From contig CM075773.1 in the NCBI GenBank assembly GCA_037974665.1, positions 52,490,917 through 52,554,916 of the forward strand: DNA of 64,000 bases, in the 5' to 3' direction. The notes beneath the pieces were generated by a model. The model ran no database searches and was not told the origin of the DNA. It was given only the letters and a program-made list of their open reading frames with translations. Within the stretch, counting starts at the first letter, position 1. Every line of letters begins with the position of its first letter. This document shows positions 14,902 through 24,345 of the stretch, one piece after another. The DNA comes from Ehretia macrophylla. Its lineage: Eukaryota > Streptophyta > Magnoliopsida > Boraginales > Ehretiaceae. The translations under genes were made by a program, and so were the position numbers.

Positions 14902-15587
14902 GGCTTCGTTTGTTTGCCGTAAAATAACTTACTTGTGGAAAATGTTTTCAGTAGAAAATATTTTCTTGGAAAATAAAATATTTTCTTTCGTTTGTTTACC
15001 GTAAAATAATTTGCTTGTGAAAAATGTTTTCAGTGGAAAATATTTTCTTGGAAAATGTTTTCAGAGGAAAATATTTTCCTGAGCTCCGTTTGTTTGTCGT
15101 AAAATAACTTGTTAGAGGAAAATATTTTCCTAAAAAATAGAATACTGGAAAATATTTTCTGGTGTTTGGATGTATAATAAAAAATATTTTTCGACATGAG
15201 ATTTATATAAAAAAAAAAAAAATACACATAAAATAGGGGTGGTTAAGTTCCGAAAAATGTTTTCATCTCCCAAAGAAATGAAATTATTTTCACAAATTTT
15301 GAACTAGCAGTCATTTTTGACAGAAAAATATTTTTCAGTTGACCAATTTTCCGGTGTTACCAAACAACGGAAAATCTCTAAAAAGTAGTCTACCATTTTT
15401 GACCGAAAAATGTTTTCCAATTGACCAATTTTCAGGTATTACCAAATACTGGAAAATCTTCAAAAAGTAGCCCACCATTTTTGGCTGGAAAATTTTTTCC
15501 GGTTGACCAATTTTTTGATGTTACCAAATACCGTAAAAGTAGGAAAATATTTTCCGAAAGAATATTTTATGGCAAACAAACGGATCC
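14902..15587. mobile_element. PIF/Harbinger (Tourist-like) MITE, TSD TAA
   Basis: The ends form terminal inverted repeats: the left begins GGCTTCGTTTGTTTGCCG and the right, read inverted, begins GGATCCGTTTGTTTGCCA, both continuing TAAAATA. They are flanked by TAA at 14899-14901 and 15588-15590. The GG-start ends and 3-bp TAA/TTA target are typical of PIF/Harbinger-derived MITEs. At 686 bp it has no coding capacity. It contains internal copies of its own end (GTTTGTTT.CCGTAAAATAA near 14988 and 15088) and many GGAAAATATTTTCC words, so it has grown by internal duplication or nesting. Confidence 0.78.
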
Positions 15588-15590
15588 TAA

Positions 15591-17231
15591 GTAAATAAAG
15601 AGGTAACGTAAACTTTGACCATCTATTCTTAGTAGAAAGGACGTATCATTCTCTAAAATTTTAATTGAAAAATCCTCCAATAATTCCTAAAAATAACCTT
15701 TAAACATCCTATACCATAAGATGATGACGGTTCACTCAGACCAACTAAATCTTTAAACATGATATAATAGTTGTCATTTACAAATCGATCTCTAAAACAA
15801 TGATAAGCAAACACCATTGCAAAGGTTTCATAATTCAACCAGGTGGAATGATTAAGTAACGACTTATTATAATTAAAAGTTTTAAATTCAAATTACAATT
15901 TTGACTTTCATTATTAAGAAAAAAATTCTAAAATTCATATATATAATCCATAAAATAAAGTTTACCTGAATGTCAAATAACCCACAAACCATTCTCCAGC
16001 ACAAAGCTGCGTACTGAAGAGATATTGTTACTTTCAAGAGTTTCTTTATGTATGTTAAAGTATATTCAGAGTTTCAATATAATTTCTTACATCATGGCAC
16101 TAGTTGAGGCAATATTCAAGTTAGTTTTCTTATTGGATTAGATTTCAGATTTCATTATTATGTTATTTTTCTGATTAGTCTAGTTCTTCATTCCTGTTCT
16201 CCAAATTATGAGACCTATAAATAGACACTCTCTTATTATATTTATAAACACCAAGATTTCATGATATAGTCATTAACTTATTACTCTCTTTTCTAAATCC
16301 ACCATTGGTGGTAGCTCCTATTATCTTCAATATACAGTTGTTTTTCTTTCAACAATGTAACTATGCAAGGCCACTCAAAATCTTCAATATCTGCAAATCA
16401 TTAAGTTAAAAGAGTGCAGTGGATGAAATTAGTCAGTGAATAACTTTTTTGGCAAGTAGTATGGGACCTTACAATATTCAAAGTAATGTAATAGTATGTA
16501 AATGCTTGTCATGAGCAAAGATAAAAGAATTCAAGTTTATTTTTTGGTCAAAAAAAGAAAATGCTACTTGAAACAATGTTTACTGCAATATATAAAGCTT
16601 GTTTATTTTCTTTAATAAATCGAATAATACAAATAAAGGATAGTCTTATTTGGATATTTGCAAGAGATTTTCTTCACCATTCACTCTGTGACCTCTACTC
16701 CATACGTGTAGTTGGTATATTCCTTTCTATGTGGGTACAATCTAAATTTTTTTTTTTAGCTAGGCAAGCAAGGTACAATCTAAAATTTATATTGATTAAC
16801 TTTATTATCTTTATTTATATTGACCACTATGTTGATGCCCCCCCAAACTCCTGTATTTTCAAGAATAACTTTTAGTATAAAAGCATTTGTCCCACAAGAT
16901 TTTAAAACTAATCCATAATATTTTATATACAATTTGTGCAAACTAGATGTTTCGTATTAGTTCTTTCCAAATTTATTATTCAGTTCTCATATATTGCAAT
17001 TCATTGTGATTTTTTGTATAGATAAAATTGAGTCTAATTATTAATTAGTTTTATTAACAAATATTACACTAATTTAAAGATGCTTAATGATCGGTGTGGG
17101 GCATATAAATGAGAATGGTTGTAGCTACTCTTAGTTTTGTTCTTTTTTGTAAATAAAGAAATTTAAATTAAATGTAGTTATTTCTCGAACTATGTAAATA
17201 GTTATAATTGATTTAACATCTCTTACTTTAT
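15591..17231. other. AT-rich intergenic DNA, no gene recognised
   Basis: Very AT-rich, with short open frames on both strands that match nothing I recognise. It sits between the MITE and the CACTA end, within the expanded 3' flank of the second kinase copy. It may contain decayed transposon sequence, but I cannot assign it. Confidence 0.4.
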
Positions 17232-17234
17232 GTA

Positions 17235-17645
17235 CACTACAAGAATCTGGACTGTCTGTCGCCCTTTTGAAACGGTAACGGCCCAGAGTCGAATTTTGGC
17301 CGTTGCCAAGAAAATTGCCGTCAAAATGGGATTTTGTTGTTGAATCATCGCTAATGGCGTTGCAAAATTATCACTAAGTTGTCACTAAATTTTTGCCTTT
17401 AAGTAATTGCTAAATCATCCCTAGAAAATCCGCCTCTAAACGTCACTAAATAGTCTCGTCTCTAAATCATCACCAAATATATTGATCTCTGAATCGTCGC
17501 TAAAAACTTTCGTCACCAAATCATTGCTAAAAAGTTTCGTCTCCAAATCGTTGCTAAAAATTTTCGTCTCTAAAATGTTGCTAAAACATTTCGTCTTCAA
17601 TTCGTCGCTTAATGATTGCGTCACTAAACCATTGCTATTTTTCTC
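17235..17645 (+). mobile_element. CACTA (En/Spm) transposon end with subterminal repeats, truncated
   Basis: The left end reads CACTACAAGAATCTGG at 17235, the signature terminal repeat of plant CACTA transposons, preceded by a possible 3-bp target GTA. About 400 bases of subterminal repeats follow, with units like TCGTCTCTAAATCGTTGCTAAAA recurring roughly every 15-40 bases, as is typical for transposase binding. No matching right end (TTCTTGTAGTG) is seen before the kinase flank begins at about 17807, so the element is a one-ended remnant. The open frames in the array are translations of the repeat. Confidence 0.8.
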
Positions 17646-17951
17646 TTTTTTTTTTGCAATTTTAAAAACATTTAAATAATTTAAAAAATATTTATAAATT
17701 TTTTAAAAATATCAAAATTGCTATATGATTCAAAAATTAATGAATTAAAAAGTCTGGTGCAAGTGTACCGCCTTTTTGAAAAGCACAAATAATTTATGAC
17801 TTAATTATGATATCATACAATAGTAACTAACATATTCGATAAACTATAAGCGGGTCTATCGCATTTCACCCTTTTATAAATAACATCAACAAAGTACAAA
17901 AGAATTTGATAATTGGTGACAAAGAGCACCTTCGAGGAAAACTAATTACCC

Positions 17952-18260
17952 TCATCTTGCCTCAACTTCAGTGATGGAGAAATCTTGTACTGAATTTCCC
18001 TCTGCTTTATCTTCAGATGAGGTTGATTCATGTATGTTTCGTCTAGTGAAATATGCTGGCTGCTTTGGAGAATGCAAAGCCATTGTTTCGCTACTAAGCA
18101 TTGAAATAACATCTTCCATCTTTGGCATATCCAACACATTTTCTTGGACACACAGAAGACCAACATGAATGGTACGTAACATCTGGTTCGTGTCACATGA
18201 ATCCCCAAGTAATAAATCCTTCATTTCTAACGCATTTCCTTGTTTCCATAACTCCCATGC
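17952..18260 (-). pseudogene. Second S-receptor kinase copy, last exon (C-terminus of kinase domain)
   Basis: This exon is 309 bp, identical in length to exon 7 of the intact gene, and still open (begins AWELWKQGNALEM, ends in the TAG-type stop region at 17952). It encodes the last kinase subdomains (MLRTIHVGLLCVQEN) and the short C-terminal tail. The acceptor CTGTATCAG side is preserved. Similarity with the first copy extends through the 3' flank (from 17807) and into the preceding intron until 18295, where a copia LTR fragment begins. The rest of the gene resumes at 47342, with exon 6 missing. Confidence 0.9.
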
Positions 18261-18295
18261 CTGTATCAGTAATGTTATCACTTTCAGTTATCAAT

Positions 18296-18393
18296 AAATA
18301 AACTGCCCATATTAAATAAATTAATAAATTAAATAATACATTATCCATAATTTCAAAATTACAATTTATTTATTTTTGGGCATTATTCCTAAC
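18296..18393 (-). mobile_element. Copia-2 3' LTR remnant
   Basis: The 98 bases match the first 98 bases of the 5' LTR (47341-47244) with about ten differences, ending TGTTAGGAATAATG in minus sense. The other 1.37 kb of the LTR is gone, and the kinase intron follows directly at 18295. Confidence 0.85.
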
Positions 18394-18404
18394 AATCCCC
18401 CACT
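18394..18404 (-). other. Copia-2 polypurine tract
   Basis: In minus sense AAGTGGGGGAT lies directly before the 3' LTR start TGTTAGG. This is the usual plus-strand primer of copia elements. Confidence 0.85.
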
Positions 18405-19050
18405 TGCACTAAAACTAATCAGAATGGTATCTCATACCCATTCCCTCTAAGTGCCGATCCAAAGACTGCTTAGTCAGAGCCTTGGTCAACAGATCAGCAG
18501 TGTTATCTGCTGAAGCTACTTTTTGCATCACTATCTCACCCCTTCCCACAATTTCTCAAATAATGTGGTAACACTTCTCTACATGTTTGGATTTCTAGTG
18601 AGACCTTGGTTCCTTAGCTTATGTTATTGCTCCATTATTATCACAGTGCGAAGGCATTGCGACCTCAATGGAAAGAACCACTCCAAGTTTCGAGATGAAC
18701 TTCTTGATCCAAACTGTCTCTTTTGTTGCATATGATGCTGCGATGTATTCGACTTCTGTAGTGGAATCTGCAGTCGTACTCTGTTTGGAACTCTTCCAAC
18801 TGACCGTTTCTCCATTACAAACGAAAATGAATCCAGATGTGGATTTACGATCATCCACATCAGACTGAAAATCTGAGTTAGTGAAACCCTCGATTTTCAA
18901 TTCCCCTCCTCCATATACCAAGACCATATCCTTAGTCCTATTCAAGTACTTCAGGATATTCTTGATAGCTATCCAGTGTTCTTCACCCGGATCTAACTAA
19001 TATCTGCTAGTAACACTTACAGCATGAGCGATATCAGGCCTAGTACATAG
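18405..19050 (-). pseudogene. Copia-2 pol, RNase H domain and C-terminus
   Basis: Translation shows the copia RNase H signature: SDFQSDVDDRKSTSGF, SWKSSKQ, then STTEVEYIAAS with acidic residues in the usual places, then the terminal block TADLLTKALTKQSLDRHLEGMG near 18450. Reading upward, the sequence begins with the reverse-transcriptase tail TRPDIA near 19040, directly at the Athila-1 insertion point. Stops interrupt the frame around 18600-18560. In a working element this domain degrades the RNA strand during reverse transcription. Confidence 0.88.
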
Positions 19051-19055
19051 CATAG
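19051..19055. other. Athila-1 target-site duplication (left copy), CATAG
   Basis: CATAG here and at 39191-39195 flanks Athila-1 exactly at its LTR ends. Confidence 0.9.
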
Positions 19056-20282
19056 TGTTGTGTGAATTCTAACGCAAGTGCACGTGTTGTAACAAGTAAT
19101 AAAATGATGAATAAAGATCGTTCCCACGAGGACTAAGATTATTAACTACTGAAATTGGTTTAGCTTTAATTTTATTCAGATGACCAAAATTTGATAATTT
19201 GTAATTAAAAACTAAAGAGATAATAAAACTAATGAAAATAACAATTAAACAATTGCGAATTTGATGAAAAATTTGATTCAATAATTGTAGAGTTATAGGG
19301 ATTACGATTTCACCAAGATTTATCCTACTTGAATCTGCTGATTAATTCCAATTGAATACTATTCCTTATACTGCCAGCAATCACGCTAAGGTAAATATTA
19401 ATATTTCTCAAGCATTAATACCCTATCCCACTAAGCAAGCTACCTACATCTCTGTGATAACTGTGAACTTATGGAATGCATTAAATACTAGAAATTTAAA
19501 TGCTGCATTAGATCTTATAACTATCTATAGCTTATGACAATTTAATGATACTCCACACATGGTCTAGTTTAGTTATCACTTCTCAGTCTCAAAATAAACT
19601 ACAAAACAAGCAATTAGTGGCCAGATAATCACAAGCATTACGTATAATGTGAAATATTTAGCATAAAGATAGAATAATCAATCAACCAATCAATTCAACA
19701 TCATTCGAGTAATCAAAATCTGGCTACATAGTAGCCCTAAAAAGTAATTTAGCAACTCATAATCAACGCAAATGAAATCCAAAGTCTATTAAAATTCATG
19801 ATGAGAGAGAAAGAAAACTCTGAAAATCTCAAGAAAGTCGTGGCTAATCTCGTCTCTGATCCGTCCTTCCTCGTCAATCTTGTAGTTTCCTCGCATTTTC
19901 TCATCTCCAAACTTTGGTTTTTCTCTCTAGAACTAGCTGCCTCCCAAGAACTCCCTTTTTCAACGTCTGATACTCTTTTTATCGTAGGGATTTCTTATTT
20001 TCGTGCCTTTTACCAAATTGCCCTTAAAAATCCTGTGACACTGCGCAACTGCGCTATGACTGCGCTACTTCTATTTTCTCTTTAATTTCTTCACAAACTG
20101 CATAGAAGATTGCCTCAGTCATTTTCCTTCAATCTTGGCCTCAAAAATCCATGTCTCATCATATAATTCACCTACATCATAAAACAAACATGGAACCAAT
20201 TAAATTGCTCAAAAATTACTCGAGAACTAACAAAATTTAAATGAAAATATGCTGAAATCATATATCAATATTACACCCAACA
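19056..20282 (-). mobile_element. Athila-1 3' LTR
   Basis: 1227 bp, starting TGTTGTGTGAATTC and ending ATTACACCCAACA in plus sense, matching 37963-39190 along its whole length. It includes a short array of GCGC words (CTGCGCAACTGCGC, 20041-20054, and GCGC again at 20062). Short open frames inside are not genes. Confidence 0.93.
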
Positions 20283-20323
20283 AACACCCCCAAACTTAAA
20301 CTTTGCTTGTTCTCAAGCAAAAG
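20283..20323 (-). other. Athila-1 polypurine tract with adjoining hairpin
   Basis: The plus strand reads AACACCCCCAAACTTAAA, so minus sense has TTTAAGTTTGGGGGTGTT directly before the LTR. It is followed by a stem CTTTGCTTG, loop TTCT, CAAGCAAAAG (20301-20323), 8-9 bp with one bulge. The same module recurs at 21721-21757. Confidence 0.8.
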
Positions 20324-21858
20324 ACACACTAAAGGAATAAACAAATTAAAAACTAAAGACTCCACACAAAATAACTCATGAAAGCAATGCTGTAGGATAG
20401 TAAATTCTCACAGCCTCAGTAGCTTTTTCCCAACTCAATAGGTGACTTTCAATCATAAGCATGAAAAATAACAACTTCACATAAGTCTCATTTCACTTCA
20501 AATCCCCCAAGTGAGTGTGTGAATAGCCTCTATCCTAATCAATTGTACCCGGATGAGTTTATGCAAGTTAAGTGAATCATCAATATGGATCTTTTATTTT
20601 CAATCACTTAGGACTTCATAAGCTCACTTTTCATGCCACTCTCCACTAATGTAGGTTAATCATAGCATTAAAGATCAGTAGGACTTTACATTTGGTTGTA
20701 ACGTGTGGCTAGGGTCAATGTAGGATAATGGATACAATATAAGGCTAAACTACCTGTAAGCACACAACTATTCGAGGATGTTCAATGAAGCACATGCCAA
20801 CTCATCTTCGTACCACCAAAACTATTCAACATATCTTTTTTTCTTTCATCTTTCATTTAACTTCTTCAACAATCATTCACAACATTTAAAAACGCATAAA
20901 GAGTCCACATTCCCCCAAACTTGCATTTTTAATTTTAACTACAAGGAGTGTGGTTACTCTATTTTCTTTTTATTCTTGTCCTCTTTTTTTCTGATGATTT
21001 TCCTTTCTTTTTCAAAACAAAACAAAATATCACCCAATCATCATACCTCCCATCATCCAATACAAAACATAGCTCCATATAATCATCCTAGAACAATCAT
21101 ATGTTACAAGTAGGAAGGTCATTAATTAGGGTAATCAACTTGACAAGTTAAGGAAAAATTTGTAGGTTGCACATGAAAGAAAAGGCTAATTAGGCTCAAA
21201 TTGGTGGACTAGGGATATTCAATTACTACAAGGGTTGGCTTGAAAGGCTCAAACGATCCAAAGATGACCTAAATGATTTCTCTAATGCTATGCAACCTAG
21301 GATTTCGCCTCGAGTGACAATCAAGCAAGTTCTAAAGTCCTATACTCATTCATTTTCATTCATTTTTTTTTCACTTAAACTCACATAAACCTTATCTAAG
21401 CAACAACATACTGGGCGAGGCTAAGTGCGCAAAATGTGGGGATTTTCCGTAAAACAAAACTATGCTTCAGTCAATTATCCTAATTACTATCTTGTAATTC
21501 ATATGCTACTCATCATCGGCCTATTTCTTATCTTTTCAGCATCACTTTCAAATTTTTCTGATTTGTTTCATTTTTTTTGTTTTCAACTTTTCATTTTTTT
21601 TCTAGTTTTTGTTTTGTTTTGTTTTTTTTCCTGAATTTAAAAAAAAACGAAAAAACGAAATGAAAATAACTAAAACTTGTAACCCTGACACACATAATGC
21701 AGAACAAGTAAAGAGACGTCACCCCCAAACTTTAAAGGAAAACATTGTCCTCAATGTGAAAACATTAAAAAGAAAAGGAGTAGCAATTTCCCTGAATATC
21801 TGGTGGAGTCATTCATCATCTGGAGGGAAGTAGTGACTAGCCGGCAGAAAGAGGCGCA
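20324..21858 (-). other. Athila-1 3' non-coding region (part)
   Basis: About 1.5 kb without a gene, typical of the long non-coding tail of Athila elements. It contains long T-rich stretches (21500-21640) and a second polypurine/hairpin module: ACCCCCAAACTTT at 21721, then ACATTG, loop TCCT, CAATGT at 21742-21757. Open frames here are low-complexity. Confidence 0.7.
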
Positions 21859-23280
21859 AAGCATGTGAAGCCCCACTTTTCTGCTTTAACTCGATTTACG
21901 TGTTTTATCTCGTTTTGCATGAATTGGCCTGTTTATGTGCTATATGACTTAGAATGTGATAATTTTGATATTAATACTCCTAGAACACGCTAAATGTGCA
22001 TTCATGAAATTTTCATAAAAAACGGAGTCAGAAATTTTATCGTCGATTTTTAGTGAATAGTATTTTCGAAACACGTCCGCTAAAATTTTGAAACTGGTCT
22101 TTTTAACCCTTCTAGACCTAGACCACGGACTTTAATAGACCTGTGTTTGATTAAAACAGTTTTAAAATCGGCTTAAGAATTTATTAGGGTTTTTACACCG
22201 ACTTTTGCGAAAATCGAGTTTTAAGCTGACTCGGGTAGAATTGTTTGATTGTAAAACTTCTTGTCACCTAAAAATAATCTACTTGAACTATCTTGAGTGT
22301 TGAATAATTGTTTTGAACTTTGGTGATCAATAAAATACATTTAAAGTCAAGAAAACACTAAAAATAATTAGGTTTCACTTTGACTTTTATTTATTTATTT
22401 GACCTTTGCTTAATATATGATCAACACACATTGAAAACAAAGCAAAACACCACCAAAAACACACACAAAACCGTGGCTCCTTGGAGGAGAAAGATGAAGG
22501 CATTTTCAAAGCATTTTTCTCATAGATTTTGCATTTCAAAGCCGAATTGAGTGATTCAAAGCTTGATTTCACTTGTTTGGCATCCATTCTACACATTTCT
22601 TGCATCAAAACACATCAAAGGTGAGAGAAAAATTCTAGATCTCAAAACTCATATTTTGTGTTTATGCGTATAAATGATTATTGAACCGTTAGAATGTTAA
22701 TCTGATGTTAGATTATTGCTCCTTGCATGCTAGGGATCATTTAGTTGTAATACTACGAGTTTTTATCGGTTGTAGCATAATTTTTATTTTTCGGGTATTT
22801 AAATTTGATTAATTTGTTCAAATTGATTAAATTGAGTGGTGTTGATCGGAATCGATTGCTGTCGATTTCTAAAAGTTTGTTAATTACGTGGTAGCGCCGT
22901 TGTAATGCCGAATTTTCGATTGTGATATCCGTGCCAAAATCCAGAAATTTCAGCCATGATACACTAGGGTTTTAGGATTATTGGGTATGATTTGGATGTG
23001 TCTTGGTTGGTTTCCGAGGGGGCTAATGTAGATGATTGAATGGGTGAGTGATAGAAACTGATTTGGAGTTGTTTGGATTAATAGAATGTAAGATATGATT
23101 ATTTGAAGTTTAGGTTGCCTTTCTTTAAATTATTGAATTGAGCCTTAGTTGATTGGGTGTGGTTTGAATGATTGAATTGTGAGTTGTTGATGGGTAAACT
23201 AGGGTTTGATTGTGTGTTTAATGCATGTTCGGTTGGATGGCCTACTTTGTCATCTAACTTAGTTATTTGTTGTTAAATTG

Positions 23281-23372
23281 TTTATTGATGTTATTATGAT
23301 GATAATATGATTATTGATGATGATAATATGTTTATTGATGATGATTGATGATTATTGATTGATGATTGATGC
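23281..23372 (+). repeat. Simple-sequence stretch (TGAT/GATTGATGAT)n in LTR
   Basis: Imperfect repeats of GATTGATGAT and ATGATAATATG, also present in the other LTR at about 28545-28636 with small changes. Confidence 0.7.
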
Positions 23373-23811
23373 CGGGAGATAAACAGTTCTGCTAGACTGT
23401 CCTCCTGTGAATGATTGATGTTTTTTATTATCGCTGGGTCTCTGGTATGTGTGTGCCACCTCTCGGGCAGCATCGGGCTGTCGGGTTGATAACGGCATGA
23501 CTATCAGAGATTGCCTCCAGCTCGCATGACGGAGGTGTCATGGAGGGCGAGGTTATTGGGGGTACCCCGGGTGTATGAGTAATGGGGAGTTACAAGAAGA
23601 ATGGTTGAGATCGTGATGGCGTTTGGAGCTACACCAACTAGAGAGAGTATCCTTTATTGAATGGTCATATAGTTATGTGATGATAGTATTATTGATGTTA
23701 TTGTGTGTTTACTGACTCAAAGGATTATTCCAATGAGTTTAGTAGACCTTGCTCGAGATCTATCGGATCCTCACTGGGCTTATTTTATATAAGCTCACTC
23801 TCTATTATTGC

Positions 23812-23913
23812 ATGCATACAGGTGTACTATCGCAGGATTACGGGTACGTGCCTCCTGAAGAGGAAAATGTGCCTTACGTGGATGAGTCCTATGTTCCAGA
23901 GTCTTATCGTTGA
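23812..23913 (+). CDS. Conserved 33-codon open frame in LARD/Tekay LTR (left copy), function unknown
   Basis: It starts MHTGVLSQD and contains GYVPPEEENVPYVDESYV, then stops at TGA. The same start, stop and 33-codon length occur in the right LARD-1 LTR (29076-29177) and in the more diverged Tekay-1 LTR (59209-59310, minus). Between LARD-1 and Tekay-1 the first 29 codons show six synonymous and four amino-acid changes, which is more silent change than neutral drift would normally give. The preceding bases TTATTGCATGCATACAG look like a splice acceptor, so it could also be a 3' exon. The peptide is acidic and Pro/Tyr-rich. I do not recognise it; it may be untranslated. Confidence 0.3.
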   Translation: MHTGVLSQDYGYVPPEEENVPYVDESYVPESYR

Positions 23914-24333
23914 TGTTGTATTGTTTTACTATCTTGTATATTAACTTAGTAGACTTTTATATGCTTTGTAGTTCATTATGTAAAAGATGTTGAAAAGATA
24001 ACGAATTAGTTGATGCAATCTTAGTAGTCTTTATTTTGTCTATGTTTAGGTTGCTGGATTGGCTCATTATGTTTTGTAATGTATATTAAGGGTTCACGTA
24101 TTATGTTGGAACGGAGGCATATAACGAGGACTGTTTATTGTATAATATGGTTATGATGTATGTTGTTATTTTATTGAGGAGTTGTTTGTTGTATGGTTTG
24201 TGAAGTTGATGTATGATGTTCTATTGAGGTTGGTTTAGAGCCTCGGTGTCCTATTTAATGTCGTTATACTGCCGAAATTCCGTTGCGTCCTGACTGATTA
24301 TAGGAGGGGTCGAGTTGGGGCGTAACATTTAAG

Positions 24334-24345
24334 TGGTATCAGAGC
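24334..24345 (+). other. LARD-1 primer binding site (initiator tRNA-Met type)
   Basis: TGGTATCAGAGC lies 6 bases after the 5' LTR end, within ATTTAAGTGGTATCAGAGC, the usual arrangement in plant chromovirus-type gypsy elements. Confidence 0.9.

Larger units (their letters stand above)
21864..24327 (+). mobile_element. LARD-1 5' LTR
   Basis: 2464 bp, starting TGTGAAGCCCCAC and ending GGGGCGTAACA. It holds a TGATGATTGATT-rich stretch (about 23281-23372), a small perfect inverted repeat CATGAC-GGAGGT-GTCATG near 23526-23543, and a 33-codon open frame (23812-23913) described separately. Confidence 0.93.

Noticed and set aside
15653..15838. Minus-strand 61-codon frame (MNYETFAMVFAY...)
   Set aside because: Looks protein-like but matches no family I can name and has no flanking coding signal; not supported.
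17436..17679. Open frames on both strands with repeating SNDLETK or KSLLK-like text
   Set aside because: They are translations of the CACTA subterminal repeats in opposite directions, not a repeat protein.
22387..22608. Minus-strand open frame repeated at 27590-27871
   Set aside because: It is present twice only because it lies in the two LTRs of LARD-1, and it is not kept in the Tekay-1 LTR in the same form.
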